A DNA stretch of 64,000 nucleotides from Andreprevotia sp. IGB-42 (lineage in GTDB: Bacteria > Pseudomonadota > Gammaproteobacteria > Burkholderiales > Chitinibacteraceae). The translations under genes and the position numbers were made by a program. Below, in pieces: positions 1 to 9,240 of this stretch (positions within the stretch are counted from its first letter, which is position 1; each line of letters starts with the position of its first letter). The DNA is taken from positions 372,001 to 436,000 of the forward strand of contig NZ_WXTX01000001.1 in assembly GCF_009848685.1 (NCBI RefSeq). Direction: 5' to 3'. The notes below the pieces were generated by a model. That model searched no databases and was not told the origin of the DNA. It saw only the letters and a program-made list of their open reading frames with translations.

Positions 1-257
1 TGGCTTGTCCTCCTGTAATGCATGTGGCCACCTTGCCGCTTTGGACGTTGGCTGCGTAGCGGCGGCAGCCAGATTGCGCTGTGGGAAAAGCGCGCTGGCG
101 CTGTAGGGCCGGGCTCGCCTACGCGGGCGGATTGAATATCCCGCCACAAACCGCACCGTTGTCCGACAGCGGCAGATTTTCATCGGCATAGCATCCGTCT
201 CAGTGGCTGCGCCTGCCGATTGGCAAGCGTGGCCCATACCCAGCCAAGGAGATCGCC
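1..257. other. Intergenic, no gene seen
   Basis: No convincing coding frame enters from the left edge. The only recognisable element is the ribosome binding site AAGGAG at 246-251, seven bases of spacing ahead of the next gene. Reverse-strand frames here show no family features. Confidence 0.5.
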
Positions 258-782
258 ATGAGCCAGCAACAACGCTTCGAAGTGAAAAAAGACCGCGACA
301 ATCAGGACCCGATCACCGGCGCAGCTGAATTCCATCCGGCCGGTACCGCTGCCGGTGCGGCAGTGGGTGGTGCCGCAGGCATCGGCGCGGCAGCGGCAGC
401 AGGTGCCGCAATCGGTGCTGCCGGCGGCCCGGCCGGCTTGGCGGTGGGTGCAGCAGTAGGTGCCGTGGTGGGCGGCCTGGCTGGGAAGGCTGCCGCCGAG
501 CGCTTCAACCCAAGCGAAGAAGATGCCTACTGGCGCGCCAACCATGCCGGCCAACCTTATGCCACGCAAGGCCTGGATTACGATGCCTACCGCGGTGCCT
601 ATGTAACCGGCTACGAAGGCCGCACCCGCTACGAGGACCGCACTTTTGAAGATGCGGAAAACGAGCTGCGCACCGACTACGAACGCAACCGTGGCGATTC
701 GGAACTCGATTGGGAAAACAGCCGTGCCGCATCCCGCGCAGCGTGGGATCGTGTCGGCCAGCGCTACTACGGCCTGCATTGA
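258..782 (+). CDS. Glycine-zipper protein with acidic Tyr/Arg-rich tail
   Basis: This is a 174-residue protein with a strong RBS (AAGGAG, 246-251). Residues 1-28 are polar and charged. Residues about 29-78 are an Ala/Gly/Val-rich segment with repeated small-residue spacing, the pattern of a glycine-zipper hairpin that inserts in or packs on a membrane. Residues 80-174 are strongly charged and rich in Tyr, Asp, Glu and Arg, with repeated YD/YR/YE pairs. There is no signal peptide, so the export route is unclear. Proteins of this architecture are common, mostly uncharacterised, in betaproteobacteria and are often listed among stress-responsive genes; that role is inference here. It stands alone, 388 bases before folE. 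Confidence 0.75.
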   Translation: MSQQQRFEVKKDRDNQDPITGAAEFHPAGTAAGAAVGGAAGIGAAAAAGAAIGAAGGPAGLAVGAAVGAVVGGLAGKAAAERFNPSEEDAYWRANHAGQPYATQGLDYDAYRGAYVTGYEGRTRYEDRTFEDAENELRTDYERNRGDSELDWENSRAASRAAWDRVGQRYYGLH

Positions 783-1170
783 GCTACGGTCAGATAGGGC
801 ACCCGCTGCCTGCATTGCAGCGATCGCCCTGTCCGCGCCGGGCCCCGCCTGCTGGTGGCGCCCGGCGCTTTGCCGTATCGGCCAGCCGGCATTGTGCAAG
901 CGACCTTCCCGCTTCTCTACCTGAGGCAGATGGCCTGTGCCTGATACAGCGTTGCAGCCTTCATCGATCTCCTTCACCACTCCCGCCGCTTTGGCGGCGA
1001 TCACCACCAATGCACGAATACGCGGCGCGTTATGCACACGGCGCGATGGTTGGGCACGCGCATATTTCATGGCGCGGGGCCGCAATCGGCGGGATAATTC
1101 ATCCCTTGGTAATACGGCGCGCCGCCATGGCCTGAAGGGGCGCTGCAGCGCGCCTCCGACAAGGCCCATT
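783..1170. other. Intergenic before folE
   Basis: These 388 bases contain frames on both strands, but none has family features or a ribosome binding site. An upstream extension of folE (to about 937) is possible in frame but encodes an unconserved-looking Arg/Ala-rich tail, so I treat this as non-coding. No obvious terminator or operator was found. Confidence 0.4.
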
Positions 1171-1884
1171 ATGTCCAGACCCAGTATCAACCCGGATTCC
1201 ATCCGCCCCGTGGCGCTGTCCGAGCGCATCCGCAGCCGCATCCAGGCGGCAGGCGCGCGCTACCACGCCAACGACAATATTGCCGCCTTCATCGAGGAAG
1301 GCGAGCTGGCCGAATTGCAGGCCGAAGTGCAGCTGAAAATGCAGGGCGTGCTGGAAAGCCTGGTGATCGATACCGCCAGCGATCACAACACGCAGGACAC
1401 CGCCAAGCGCGTGGCCAAGATGTTTATCCAGGAAGTATTCCGCGGCCGCTACCAGGCGATGCCGCCGGTGACCGAGTTTCCGAACATCGAGCGCCTGAAC
1501 GAGCTGATGATCGTGGGCCCCATCACCGTGCGCAGCGCGTGCTCGCACCACCTGTGCCCTATCATGGGCCGTGTATGGGTAGGCGTGATGCCGAACGAGC
1601 ACTCCAACCTGATCGGCCTTTCCAAGTATGCGCGGCTGATCGAATGGATCATGAACCGCCCGCAAATCCAGGAAGAAGCGGTATCGCAGGTAGCCGACCT
1701 GCTGCAGGATCGCCTGCAGCCCGATGGCTTGGCCATCGTGATGGAAGCAGATCATTTCTGCATGCACTGGCGCGGCGTGAAAGATACTGATGCCAGAATG
1801 ACCAATAGCGTGATGCGCGGGTCTTTCCTGCGTGATGCCACTTTGCGGCGCGAGTTTCTTGCGCTGATGCCCAAGCGAGGATGA
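1171..1884 (+). CDS. folE: GTP cyclohydrolase I
   Basis: This 237-residue enzyme converts GTP to 7,8-dihydroneopterin triphosphate, the entry step of tetrahydrofolate/pterin synthesis. The zinc ligands of the family are visible: Cys124 and His127 in the motif SACSHHLCP and Cys197 in ADHFCMHWRGV. The NEHSNLIGLSKYARL segment of the active site is intact. The start was set at the ATG where family-like sequence begins; a longer frame exists upstream but looks non-coding. The stop lies three bases before the BLUF gene, so the two are almost surely cotranscribed. In several non-phototrophic proteobacteria folE paralogues sit in light-induced clusters with photolyase and lipocalin genes, so this copy may serve the photolyase folate antenna rather than bulk folate synthesis (inference). 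Confidence 0.93.
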   Translation: MSRPSINPDSIRPVALSERIRSRIQAAGARYHANDNIAAFIEEGELAELQAEVQLKMQGVLESLVIDTASDHNTQDTAKRVAKMFIQEVFRGRYQAMPPVTEFPNIERLNELMIVGPITVRSACSHHLCPIMGRVWVGVMPNEHSNLIGLSKYARLIEWIMNRPQIQEEAVSQVADLLQDRLQPDGLAIVMEADHFCMHWRGVKDTDARMTNSVMRGSFLRDATLRREFLALMPKRG

Positions 1885-1887
1885 TGA

Positions 1888-2313
1888 ATGCTGGTCCGCC
1901 TGATTTACGCTAGCCGCGCCAAAGCGCCGATTACCACCGAAACCATCAATGGCATCCTGCTTGCCGCACGCAAGCACAACCCGGATAACGGCATTACCGG
2001 TATCCTGGCGTATGGCAACGAGACCTTCCTGCAGGTGCTGGAAGGCGGCCGCCAGCAGGTGAATCAGCTGTATGGCCAATTGATCCACGATGAGCGCCAT
2101 ACCGATGTCACGCTGCTGGACCTGAGCGAAATCGACTGTCGCCAGTATGCCAACTGGAGCATGGGGCGCGGCAAGCTGGACCGGGTCAACCTCTCGCTAC
2201 TGCTGAAGTACTCGGCCAACCCGGTGTTCGATCCGTACAGCATGTCCGGCAAGGCGGTGGCCTGCCTGGTGCAGGAGCTGGTGGCTTCGGCATCGTTCGT
2301 TACCCGCGATTGA
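1888..2313 (+). CDS. BLUF-domain blue-light sensor (stand-alone)
   Basis: This 141-residue protein is a BLUF (blue light using FAD) photoreceptor without a fused output domain. The flavin-binding residues are visible: Tyr7 in LIYASRA, the Asn around residues 31-34 before GITGIL, Gln49 in FLQVLEG, and Trp90/Met92 in NWSMG. In the family, light rearranges the Tyr-Gln-flavin hydrogen bonds and the short form acts through protein partners. It starts three bases after folE. The pairing with a pterin gene and a lipocalin suggests membership of a light-response operon. The partner protein is not evident in the window. Confidence 0.92.
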   Translation: MLVRLIYASRAKAPITTETINGILLAARKHNPDNGITGILAYGNETFLQVLEGGRQQVNQLYGQLIHDERHTDVTLLDLSEIDCRQYANWSMGRGKLDRVNLSLLLKYSANPVFDPYSMSGKAVACLVQELVASASFVTRD

Positions 2314-2568
2314 TACCGGCACGCCCGCGTTGACGGCGGGTGCCGCCCCCCCTCCTTTTCCCCACAAGGAGCAGGCCGCAATGGCCGATAGCGCCACGCT
2401 GTAGCCATCTGCGGCGCTGCCGTGAGCTGGGTGCGCCCTACCCGCCGGCGTAGCGGTGCAACGCCGCACAGCGTCAGCAAATGCCGACACACGCTACTGC
2501 CGTGCCGCCACTACCCGGCGCCCGCGTCGATCAATAGCATGGACCGATCGCACACATCGGGAGTTGCC

Positions 2569-3150
2569 ATGCAAAACACCATGCCTGTTGCCCGCACGCG
2601 CATCACGCCAAGCACATCACGTACCCGCTTGCTGGGTGGCCTGCTGGCCGGCCTGCTTGCGCTGCCTATCTGTACACACGCAGCCGATCAGGCACCGGTG
2701 CAGACCGTGCCAGCCGTCGAGCTGCCGCGCTATCTGGGCCAGTGGCATGAAATCGTCCGCTTGCCGATGTTCTGGGAACGCAACTGCCTGGATCAGGTGA
2801 CCGCCAACTACAACCTGCGGCCCGATGGCAAAGTCGAGGTCATCAACCGCTGCCGTACCGAAAAAGGCATGGATGAAAGCCGTGGCGTTGCCAAGGTGAT
2901 TCCGGGCAGCCAGAACGCCAAGCTGGATGTAACCTTCTTCTGGCCCTTCAGTGGCGACTACTGGGTGTTGGGGCTGGCGGACGACTACCGCTGGGCACTG
3001 GTGGGTGCGCCATCGCGTGATTACCTGTGGGTGCTGGCACGCAAACCGGATCTGTCGGATGCCGATCTGCAGCAGGCATTGTCGATTGCCCGCGCGCAAG
3101 GCTTCAATCTGGACAAACTGATTTACGCGCCGGGCCACGGCCCGAAGTGA
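2569..3150 (+). CDS. Lipocalin, Blc family, secreted
   Basis: This 193-residue protein has an N-terminal signal sequence (about residues 1-38, ending THA-ADQ) followed by a lipocalin barrel. The conserved first motif, YLGQWHEIVRLP, carries the Gly-x-Trp of lipocalins, and WVLGLADDYRWALVGAPSRDYLWVLAR matches the later Blc motifs. Family members bind lipids or fatty acids at the envelope. A Cys lies near the end of the signal (LPIC), but the preceding residues do not make a normal lipobox, so it is more likely periplasmic than lipid-anchored. The start at 2569 is preferred because GGGAG lies just upstream. It is 255 bases after the BLUF gene, so it may be on its own transcript. A perfect terminator follows. 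Confidence 0.88.
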   Translation: MQNTMPVARTRITPSTSRTRLLGGLLAGLLALPICTHAADQAPVQTVPAVELPRYLGQWHEIVRLPMFWERNCLDQVTANYNLRPDGKVEVINRCRTEKGMDESRGVAKVIPGSQNAKLDVTFFWPFSGDYWVLGLADDYRWALVGAPSRDYLWVLARKPDLSDADLQQALSIARAQGFNLDKLIYAPGHGPK

Positions 3151-3162
3151 CGCAGCGCACAA

Positions 3163-3194
3163 GCAAAAGGGCATGCGTGGGCATGCCCTTTTGC
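3163..3194. terminator. Bidirectional terminator, lipocalin / phaR
   Basis: The arms GCAAAAGGGCATGC and GCATGCCCTTTTGC are perfect complements of 14 bp with a GTGG loop. A/T runs lie inside the stem on both sides, and the element sits between two convergent genes, so it can stop transcription from both. Confidence 0.85.
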
Positions 3195-3229
3195 TATGGC
3201 CGGCCCAGATGGACCGGCACTGCTGCAGC

Positions 3230-3880
3230 TCAGGTGCTGCGCTTGCGGGGTGCCGCCTTGGGCGCTGCCGGTGCAGGCTCGGGCACGGCGGTAGGCGGCG
3301 TGGACGGTTGCGGCTCGCCCGGCTGCGGTTCGGCCGGCTTGGCATAGCCCGGCATGCCGAATCCGGTAAACAGGTGCTTGGCGCGATCCTGCAACTGTTG
3401 CTGCATGTCCACGAACAGGTTGGTACTGCTTTCCAGGTAATTGCCCATCATGCTCTGCAACGCCGGGCCCTGGAATTTCATGAACTCGCCCCACAGGTTG
3501 GCATTGCCCAGCATCGGGTTCTCGCCATTCATTGCGTGCTTGGCCTGGTCCTGCAGACGGCCCTGCATTTCTCCGAACAGTTGCAGGTTCTTTTCCAGAT
3601 AGTTGCCCATCAGGCCCTGCATGGCATTGCCATAGAAGCGGATGATCTGCGTGAGCACCTCATACGAGAACAGCGGCATGCCGCCCGCCTCTTCTTCCAT
3701 GATGATCTGCAGCAGCACGCTGCGCGTGATGTCCTCGCCACTCTTGGCATCCGACACCTGTAGATCGATGTTTTCCAGCACCAGCTGCTTCACGTCTGCC
3801 AGCGTGATGTAACAGGAAGTGGCGGTGTCGTAGAGCCGACGGTTAGGGTATTTCTTGATCACTCTTTTTTCGGCGCTCAT
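3230..3880 (-). CDS. phaR: Polyhydroxyalkanoate synthesis repressor PhaR
   Basis: This 216-residue protein has the N-terminal DNA-binding domain typical of PhaR (RVIKKYPNRRLYDTATSCYI, then an ADVKQLV helix). A PHB-accumulation regulatory domain follows, with paired repeats containing MGNYLE (two copies, about residues 90 and 145). The C-terminus, about residues 178-216, is Pro/Ala-rich and disordered, ending in a basic RKRST. In the family, PhaR represses phasin and PHB genes and is titrated by binding nascent granules. It is transcribed away from the phasin gene, and the intergenic region (3881-4073) is the natural place for its operator. Confidence 0.93.
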   Translation of the reverse strand: MSAEKRVIKKYPNRRLYDTATSCYITLADVKQLVLENIDLQVSDAKSGEDITRSVLLQIIMEEEAGGMPLFSYEVLTQIIRFYGNAMQGLMGNYLEKNLQLFGEMQGRLQDQAKHAMNGENPMLGNANLWGEFMKFQGPALQSMMGNYLESSTNLFVDMQQQLQDRAKHLFTGFGMPGYAKPAEPQPGEPQPSTPPTAVPEPAPAAPKAAPRKRST

Positions 3881-3974
3881 GCCACGACCTTTGCAAACAC
3901 GGTTTCAACCTCTGCACGATAGCCGCCGTTCGTCGGGGATGCAACAGCACATGCTGCAACGCAACAAAAACAGC

Positions 3975-4003
3975 TTGACGAAAGGATAAGGACTTTCCAC
4001 AAT
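3975..4003 (+). promoter_or_regulatory. Sigma-70-type promoter of the phasin gene
   Basis: TTGACG at 3975-3980 and CACAAT at 3998-4003 are spaced by 17 bases, in the phaR-phasin intergenic region. TGC/GCA-rich repeats lie just upstream (3945-3965) and downstream (4015-4035). They resemble the TGC-rich sites reported for PhaR, but I cannot define the operator. Confidence 0.55.
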
Positions 4004-4073
4004 GGAGTCGTATTGTGCAAAGCAACATCGGCACTGTTCCATGCCGAGCCCACCATCGTTCAGGAGAACTGTC

Positions 4074-4643
4074 ATGTCGCAAATCCAGCAACAAGCCCAA
4101 CAGCAATTCACCGATTTCGCTACCGAAAACGTTGAAACCTACCTGCGCTTCGCCCGCATCGGCCTTGATTCCGCCGAGCGCCTCGTCAAGCTGCAACTCG
4201 AAACCGCCAAGACCACACTGGAAGAATCTGCCCGCGCCGCCCAGACACTGGCCGCCGTGCGCGATCCGCAGGAAGCTTTGGCGCTGCGCAGCAAACTGAC
4301 CGAAACCGGCGTAGATCAAGCCAGCGTGTACTCGCGCCACGTGTACGAAATCGCTTCGCAAGCCCAAGCCGCGCTGTCGCAACTGGTTGAAGAGCGCACC
4401 ACCGCGTTCAACCGCAACGTGGTTGCCGGCCTCGACCGCTTCGTGAAAACCGCACCGGCCGGCGCCGATGTGGCCGTTGCCGCCGTGAAGTCCACCGTGC
4501 AGGCCACTGCCGCCGCCGTGGACAGCCTGACCAAGGCTGCCAAGCAGGTTGCCGACTTTGCAGATGCATCGGTGAAGGCGGCTTCCACCGCCACCAGCGA
4601 CGCAGTGAAGGCTGCTGCCAAGAAGACTGCAGCTGCTGCCTGA
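4074..4643 (+). CDS. phaP: Phasin, PHB granule surface protein
   Basis: This 189-residue protein coats polyhydroxybutyrate granules. Residues about 1-130 are an amphipathic helical phasin domain (FTDFATENVETYLRFARIGLD, then long coiled-coil-like helices). The tail is an Ala/Lys-rich repeat typical of phasins and of histone-H1-like proteins. The start at 4074 is fixed by AGGAG at 4062-4066; an in-frame ATG at 4002 has no such site and would overlap the promoter. It is divergent from phaR, its likely repressor, and ends at a strong terminator. Confidence 0.9.
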   Translation: MSQIQQQAQQQFTDFATENVETYLRFARIGLDSAERLVKLQLETAKTTLEESARAAQTLAAVRDPQEALALRSKLTETGVDQASVYSRHVYEIASQAQAALSQLVEERTTAFNRNVVAGLDRFVKTAPAGADVAVAAVKSTVQATAAAVDSLTKAAKQVADFADASVKAASTATSDAVKAAAKKTAAAA

Positions 4644-4660
4644 GCGTTTGTAGTGTTGTA

Positions 4661-4690
4661 AAAAGGGGAGCCTGCGGGCTCCCCTTTTTT
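4661..4690 (+). terminator. Rho-independent terminator of the phasin gene
   Basis: The stem AAAAGGGGAGCC / GGCTCCCCTTTT with a TGCG loop (4673-4676) is followed by further T residues, 18 bases after the phasin stop. Confidence 0.9.
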
Positions 4691-4890
4691 ATTGGGCCAG
4701 TCACTGGACCGGCCAAGCCCCGTTTGACAACGCACGCGACACGGCAAAACGCTGCGGGACGCACATCAATAAATTCCGCAGCAAGGCTTTTCCTGCCTGC
4801 GAAAATCTACCAAAACCTGCAGGCCGGCAAGCATGAAGGAAGGACGCCTGGCAAGCACTGGGGCCGATCCCGCGCTGTAGATAAAGCATG

Positions 4891-4926
4891 AAAAAACCGC
4901 CCGATCTATGCAGATGGAGCGGTTTT
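4891..4926 (-). terminator. Terminator of pnp
   Basis: The outer arms AAAACCGC and GCGGTTTT enclose a second short pairing (ATCT/AGAT). On the minus strand the hairpin is followed by a T run. It lies about 70 bases beyond the pnp stop. The rest of 4691-4994 holds no gene that I can support. Confidence 0.8.
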
Positions 4927-4994
4927 GTTGATACCTGCATCACTGCAGCATCCAGCCAGGCCAGCGGCAAGCCGCTGGCTGCAGACTGTACTAC

Positions 4995-7142
4995 TTACTC
5001 GGCATCAGCCACCGGTGCAGCTTCAACCGGAGCAGCAGCAGGCGCTTCGTCGTTCAGCACGGCCTTGATCGACAGGCGCACGCGGCCCTTTTCGTCTTGT
5101 TCCAGTGCCTTCACGCGTACAACCTGGCCTTCCTTCAGGTAGTCGCTGACGTTCTTGATGCGCTCGTTGGCGATCTGGCTGATGTGTACCAGGCCGTCAC
5201 GGCCCGGCATGATCGAGACGATGGCGCCGACGTTGTTGTCCAGAATCTTGACGACCGGGCCTTCGTAGATCTTGCCGATTTCGACTTCGGCAGTGATCTC
5301 GCTGATGCGGCGCTTGGCTTCATCAGCACCTTCGGACGAAACCGAAGCGATGGTGATGGTGCCATCTTCCTGGATGTCGATCTGCGTGCCGGTTTCTTCG
5401 GTCAGCGCGCGGATCACCGAACCACCCTTGCCGATCACGTCACGGATTTTCTCCGGGTTGATCTTCATGGTGTAGAGGCGCGGCGCGTGTTGCGACACTT
5501 CGGTGGAAGCGCCAGCCACTTCGGATTTCATGATTTCCAGGATGTGCAGACGGCCCGACTTGGCCTGGTCCAGCGCAACCTTCATGATTTCCTTGGTGAT
5601 GCCGTCGATCTTGATGTCCATCTGCAGTGCGGTGATACCACCATCGGTACCGGCCACCTTGAAGTCCATGTCACCCAGGTGATCTTCGTCACCCAAGATG
5701 TCGGTCAGCACCGCAAAGCGGTTGCCTTCCTTGATCAGGCCCATGGCGATACCCGCCACGTGGTTCTTCAGCGGCACGCCGGCATCCAGCAGTGCCAGGC
5801 AGCCACCACACACCGATGCCATCGACGACGAGCCGTTGGATTCGGTGATTTCGGAAACCACGCGCATCGAGTACGCAAAGTCTTCCTGGCTGGGCAGCAC
5901 GGCGATCAGTGCGCGCTTGGCCAGACGGCCGTGGCCGATTTCGCGGCGCTTCGGCGTACCAACGCGGCCAGTTTCACCGGTGGAGTACGGCGGGAAGTTG
6001 TAATGCAGCATGAAGCGGTCGGTGTATTCGCCGGCCAGTGCATCGATCTTCTGTTCGTCCAGCTTGGTGCCGAGGGTGGCCACCACCAGGCCCTGTGTTT
6101 CACCACGGGTGAACAAGGACGAACCGTGCGTGCGCGGCAGCACGCCGGTACGGATCTTGATCGGGCGCACGGTGCGGGTGTCGCGGCCGTCGATACGCGG
6201 GAACCCGTCTAGGATCTGGTTACGCACGATCTTGGCTTCCATGTCATGGAAGATGCCACGGATCTTGTTGGCGGTCAGCGTATCGGTTTCTTCGGTGATC
6301 AGTGCTGCCTTGACCTTGGCCCAGGCTTCATTGATCTTGACGGTGCGTGCCTGCTTTTGCGGAATGCGGAATGCCTGGGCGATATCATCACCCGAGATAC
6401 CGGCAATCTGTGCTTCCAGCGCTTCATCGCGGGTCGGCTCGGCCCAGTCGAACAGCTCCGGGTTCACTTCGTCGGCGAGTTCGTTGATGGCGCTGATGAC
6501 TTTCTGCAGTTCGTCGTGACCGAACACCACGGCGCCCAGCATGATTTCTTCCGACAGCTCTTGTGCTTCGGATTCGACCATCAGTACAGCCTTTTCGGTA
6601 CCGGCAACCACGAGGTCCAGCTGGCTGGTCTTCAGCTCATCCTTGGACGGGTTCAGCAGGTACTGGCCGTTGGCGTAACCGACGCGGGCAGCGCCGATCG
6701 GGCCGGAGAACGGCACGCCAGCGATCGACAGCGCAGCAGAGGCGCCGATCATGGCAGGGATATCGGAATCGATTTGCGGATCAAGGCTGAGTACGGTAGC
6801 GATGATCTGGATTTCGTTGAAGAAGCCTTCCGGGAACAGCGGGCGGATCGGGCGATCGATCAGGCGGCTGGTGAGAATTTCCTTCTCGGACGGACGGCCT
6901 TCACGCTTGAAGAAGCCACCGGGGATTTTACCGGCAGCGTAAGTCCGCTCTTGGTAATCAACCGTGAGCGGGAAGAAATCCTGGCCAGGCTTCACGCCCT
7001 TGGCGGCAACAACGGTTACCAGCACGACGGTGTCGTCCATCGACACGACGACGGCACCGGAGGCCTGACGGGCGATTTCGCCCGTTTCCAGCGTTACGGT
7101 GTGCTTGCCGTACTGGAACGATTTCGAGATTTTATTGAACAC
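4995..7142 (-). CDS. pnp: Polynucleotide phosphorylase
   Basis: This 715-residue 3'-5' phosphorolytic exoribonuclease and degradosome component contains two RNase PH domains (about 10-145 and 305-500, the second with the conserved [15 protein letters not shown]), a KH domain with the GKGGS loop near residue 565, and an S1 domain with [12 protein letters not shown] near 650. It ends in an Ala/Pro-rich tail. The start is GTG at 7142 (GTG TTC AAT AAA), preceded by AAAGGAA; the longer frame upstream runs through the rpsO-pnp spacer and is not protein-like. It lies downstream of rpsO, as in E. coli. The 5' spacer is where PNPase autoregulation normally acts. Confidence 0.96.
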   Translation of the reverse strand: MFNKISKSFQYGKHTVTLETGEIARQASGAVVVSMDDTVVLVTVVAAKGVKPGQDFFPLTVDYQERTYAAGKIPGGFFKREGRPSEKEILTSRLIDRPIRPLFPEGFFNEIQIIATVLSLDPQIDSDIPAMIGASAALSIAGVPFSGPIGAARVGYANGQYLLNPSKDELKTSQLDLVVAGTEKAVLMVESEAQELSEEIMLGAVVFGHDELQKVISAINELADEVNPELFDWAEPTRDEALEAQIAGISGDDIAQAFRIPQKQARTVKINEAWAKVKAALITEETDTLTANKIRGIFHDMEAKIVRNQILDGFPRIDGRDTRTVRPIKIRTGVLPRTHGSSLFTRGETQGLVVATLGTKLDEQKIDALAGEYTDRFMLHYNFPPYSTGETGRVGTPKRREIGHGRLAKRALIAVLPSQEDFAYSMRVVSEITESNGSSSMASVCGGCLALLDAGVPLKNHVAGIAMGLIKEGNRFAVLTDILGDEDHLGDMDFKVAGTDGGITALQMDIKIDGITKEIMKVALDQAKSGRLHILEIMKSEVAGASTEVSQHAPRLYTMKINPEKIRDVIGKGGSVIRALTEETGTQIDIQEDGTITIASVSSEGADEAKRRISEITAEVEIGKIYEGPVVKILDNNVGAIVSIMPGRDGLVHISQIANERIKNVSDYLKEGQVVRVKALEQDEKGRVRLSIKAVLNDEAPAAAPVEAAPVADAE

Positions 7143-7355
7143 TAGAGTTTCCTTTGCGTGCACCCGGTGCCAAGAGTGCGAAGGGATATGAATGCAATCA
7201 TTACGACGCGGCCACGTCGCCGGCTTCGGCACAACAACCCGGACCTGCCGCCGAAGCCTGTTTGGGCTGGGGCCGGGAAAAATCATGGTGCAGGTTTTTG
7301 CCGGAACGGGGAGATCACCGCAAAACCCGCTTTTCAGACCGGACGGCCTGAAAAC

Positions 7356-7384
7356 AAAAAAGTCGCAGTACGGTGACTGCGACT
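7356..7384 (-). terminator. rpsO terminator upstream of pnp
   Basis: AGTCGCAGT and ACTGCGACT form a perfect 9-bp stem with a six-base loop. On the minus strand it is followed by TTTTTTGTTTT. It sits 16 bases after the rpsO stop. It corresponds in position to the rpsO-pnp terminator of enterobacteria, so pnp is reached by readthrough or by its own promoter in 7143-7350. Confidence 0.88.
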
Positions 7385-7399
7385 CTCTTGATAGCTGCC

Positions 7400-7669
7400 T
7401 TACTTGCGCAGGCCCAGCTTGGCGATCAGATCGCGGTAGCTGTCGGCGTTGGTGCGCTTGAGGTAATCCAGCAGGCGACGACGACGCGACACCATCTTCA
7501 GCAGACCACGACGCGAGTGGTGATCCTTGGCGTTAGCCTTGAAGTGGGGGGTCAGGTCATTGATACGGGCGGTCAGCAGTGCAACTTGCACTTCCGGGGA
7601 ACCGGTATCGCCTTCGGCGCGTTGGTACGATTTGACGATGCCAGCTTTCTGGTCAACGGTAACAGCCAT
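7400..7669 (-). CDS. rpsO: 30S ribosomal protein S15
   Basis: This 89-residue protein binds the 16S rRNA central domain early in 30S assembly. Family signatures are complete: [17 protein letters not shown], then [23 protein letters not shown]. The start is the ATG of MAVTVDQK; an in-frame ATG 22 codons earlier adds non-conserved sequence. It lies between truB and pnp in the usual order. Confidence 0.97.
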   Translation of the reverse strand: MAVTVDQKAGIVKSYQRAEGDTGSPEVQVALLTARINDLTPHFKANAKDHHSRRGLLKMVSRRRRLLDYLKRTNADSYRDLIAKLGLRK

Positions 7670-7779
7670 TTCTGAAACTCCGATTTGATGATTGATGAGC
7701 CTTGCCTGTCGATCAACAGGGACTCGTCGAGCCAACGCCAGCCGAAACCGGCACTGACTCCCCTCGCCTGCCCGCTTCC

Positions 7780-8694
7780 CTATTCAGGAAAATGGGCCAG
7801 CAGTCGTTTGGGCCGCAGCACACCATCGGATGCCACTTCGCCCAAACCGATGAACCGCGCATTATCCGTGTTTATCGGGTAGCCGTAAAGGCGGATGTTC
7901 TCGGCGGCATTCCAGCCCTGCCCATCCGCGATCGGCATGCCGTGCAGGATGCGGTCGGTTTGCGCGGCATCGAGCGCCAGGTGCGGCAGATCGGTAACAA
8001 GGCTGTCCACCGGCAGCAGCGTGGCTTCACGCGCCGGCAAGTCCATTTCGATCAGCGCATCCAGCGGCACCGCATCTTCCAGCCGGAAACCTGCGGTGCG
8101 GGTTCGGATCAGGCCGGCCAGATAGGCGCCGCAACCGAGCGCCTTGCCCAGGTCATCGGCCAGCACGCGGATGTAAGTGCCCTTGGAGCACAGCACATCG
8201 ACCACCAGTGTGATGCCATCGAAGCTGACGAGATCCAGTTCATAGAAAGTGATCTGGCGCAGCTGGCGTTCGATCTCCACGCCCTGGCGTGCATATTCAT
8301 ACAGCGCCTTGCCCTGGAACTTCAGCGCCGAGTGCATCGGCGGCATTTGCTCGTACGCGCCCAGGAACGATGCCAGCACTGCCTTCAGGCGGGCTTCATC
8401 GCAATCGACATCGCCACTGCGGGTGATCTCGCCCTCGCCATCGAGCGTACTGGACACCTCGCCCAGGCGGATGGTGGCACGGTAGCCCTTGTCGGCATCC
8501 AGCATGCGCTGCGAAAACTTGGTGGCCTCGCCAAAGCACAGCGGCAACAGGCCGGTGGCAAACGGATCGAGCACGCCGGTATGGCCGGCTTTTTCAGCCG
8601 ACAGCAGCCAGCGCGCCTTCTGTAGCGCATTGTTGCTGGAAATGCCAAACGGTTTGTCGAGCAGCATCACGCCGTCGATCTTGCGCTTGGCCAT
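7780..8694 (-). CDS. truB: tRNA pseudouridine-55 synthase
   Basis: This 304-residue enzyme makes pseudouridine 55 in the T-loop of tRNAs. The catalytic Asp43 lies in [14 protein letters not shown], and later motifs ([19 protein letters not shown]) are present. A C-terminal PUA-like region covers about residues 240-304. Its start codon shares one base with the rbfA stop, so the two are translationally coupled. Confidence 0.97.
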   Translation of the reverse strand: MAKRKIDGVMLLDKPFGISSNNALQKARWLLSAEKAGHTGVLDPFATGLLPLCFGEATKFSQRMLDADKGYRATIRLGEVSSTLDGEGEITRSGDVDCDEARLKAVLASFLGAYEQMPPMHSALKFQGKALYEYARQGVEIERQLRQITFYELDLVSFDGITLVVDVLCSKGTYIRVLADDLGKALGCGAYLAGLIRTRTAGFRLEDAVPLDALIEMDLPAREATLLPVDSLVTDLPHLALDAAQTDRILHGMPIADGQGWNAAENIRLYGYPINTDNARFIGLGEVASDGVLRPKRLLAHFPE

Positions 8695-9071
8695 CAGGCA
8701 TTGCCCTCGTCGTCCAGCGCCTGGCTGCTGACCGCTTGCTGGATCAGGTTATCCAGATGCATGCCGTTTTCGACCGAATGGTCATAAACGAAATGCAGCT
8801 CGGGCATCTTGAACAACTTGAAACCCTTGGACAGCGCGCTGCGCAGGAAGCCCTTGGCATTTTCCAGCTTGACGCCGATGGCCACCGTATCCTCGGGCGT
8901 GCCGAGGAAAGTGTAAAAAATCTTGGCGTGCGAGTAATCACGCGTGACTTCCACATCGGTCACGGTGATCAGCGATGCCTTGGGGTGATCCAGCTCCGCG
9001 CGGATCAGCTCGGCCACATCGCGCTGCAATTGCTGGGCGATGCGGTCGGAGCGGGTGAAATTCTTGGCCAT
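8694..9071 (-). CDS. rbfA: Ribosome-binding factor A
   Basis: This 125-residue 30S maturation factor has a single type II KH fold. It opens with the typical NFTRSDRIAQQLQRDVAELI and contains VTRDYSHAKIFYTFLG and LHFVYDHSVENG. It lies between infB and truB, sharing one base with truB. Confidence 0.96.
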   Translation of the reverse strand: MAKNFTRSDRIAQQLQRDVAELIRAELDHPKASLITVTDVEVTRDYSHAKIFYTFLGTPEDTVAIGVKLENAKGFLRSALSKGFKLFKMPELHFVYDHSVENGMHLDNLIQQAVSSQALDDEGNA

Positions 9072-9134
9072 GTCATGCCCTCTTTAACGTGTATTGCAAC
9101 ATCCCGGCCGAAGCCATTGCGTGCCGGCCAGAAA

Positions 9135-9163
9135 AGGCAAAAGGCGGTTGCCCGCCTTTGCCT
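9135..9163 (-). terminator. Attenuator/terminator between infB and rbfA
   Basis: The arms AGGCAAAAGGCGG and CCGCCTTTGCCT pair with a single A bulge around a TTGC loop. On the minus strand the hairpin is followed by TTTTC. It lies in the 169-base infB-rbfA spacer and probably reduces readthrough into rbfA-truB. Confidence 0.7.
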
Positions 9164-9240
9164 GTGTACAGCCCGGAAATACCGGCCTGAACGGGTTCCA
9201 CCTGCCACACCGGGAGGTGCGACTGGCGGTGGACCGGTTC

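Noticed and set aside
4701-4970. Minus-strand frame between the phasin gene and pnp
   Set aside because: It covers two terminators and has no family features.
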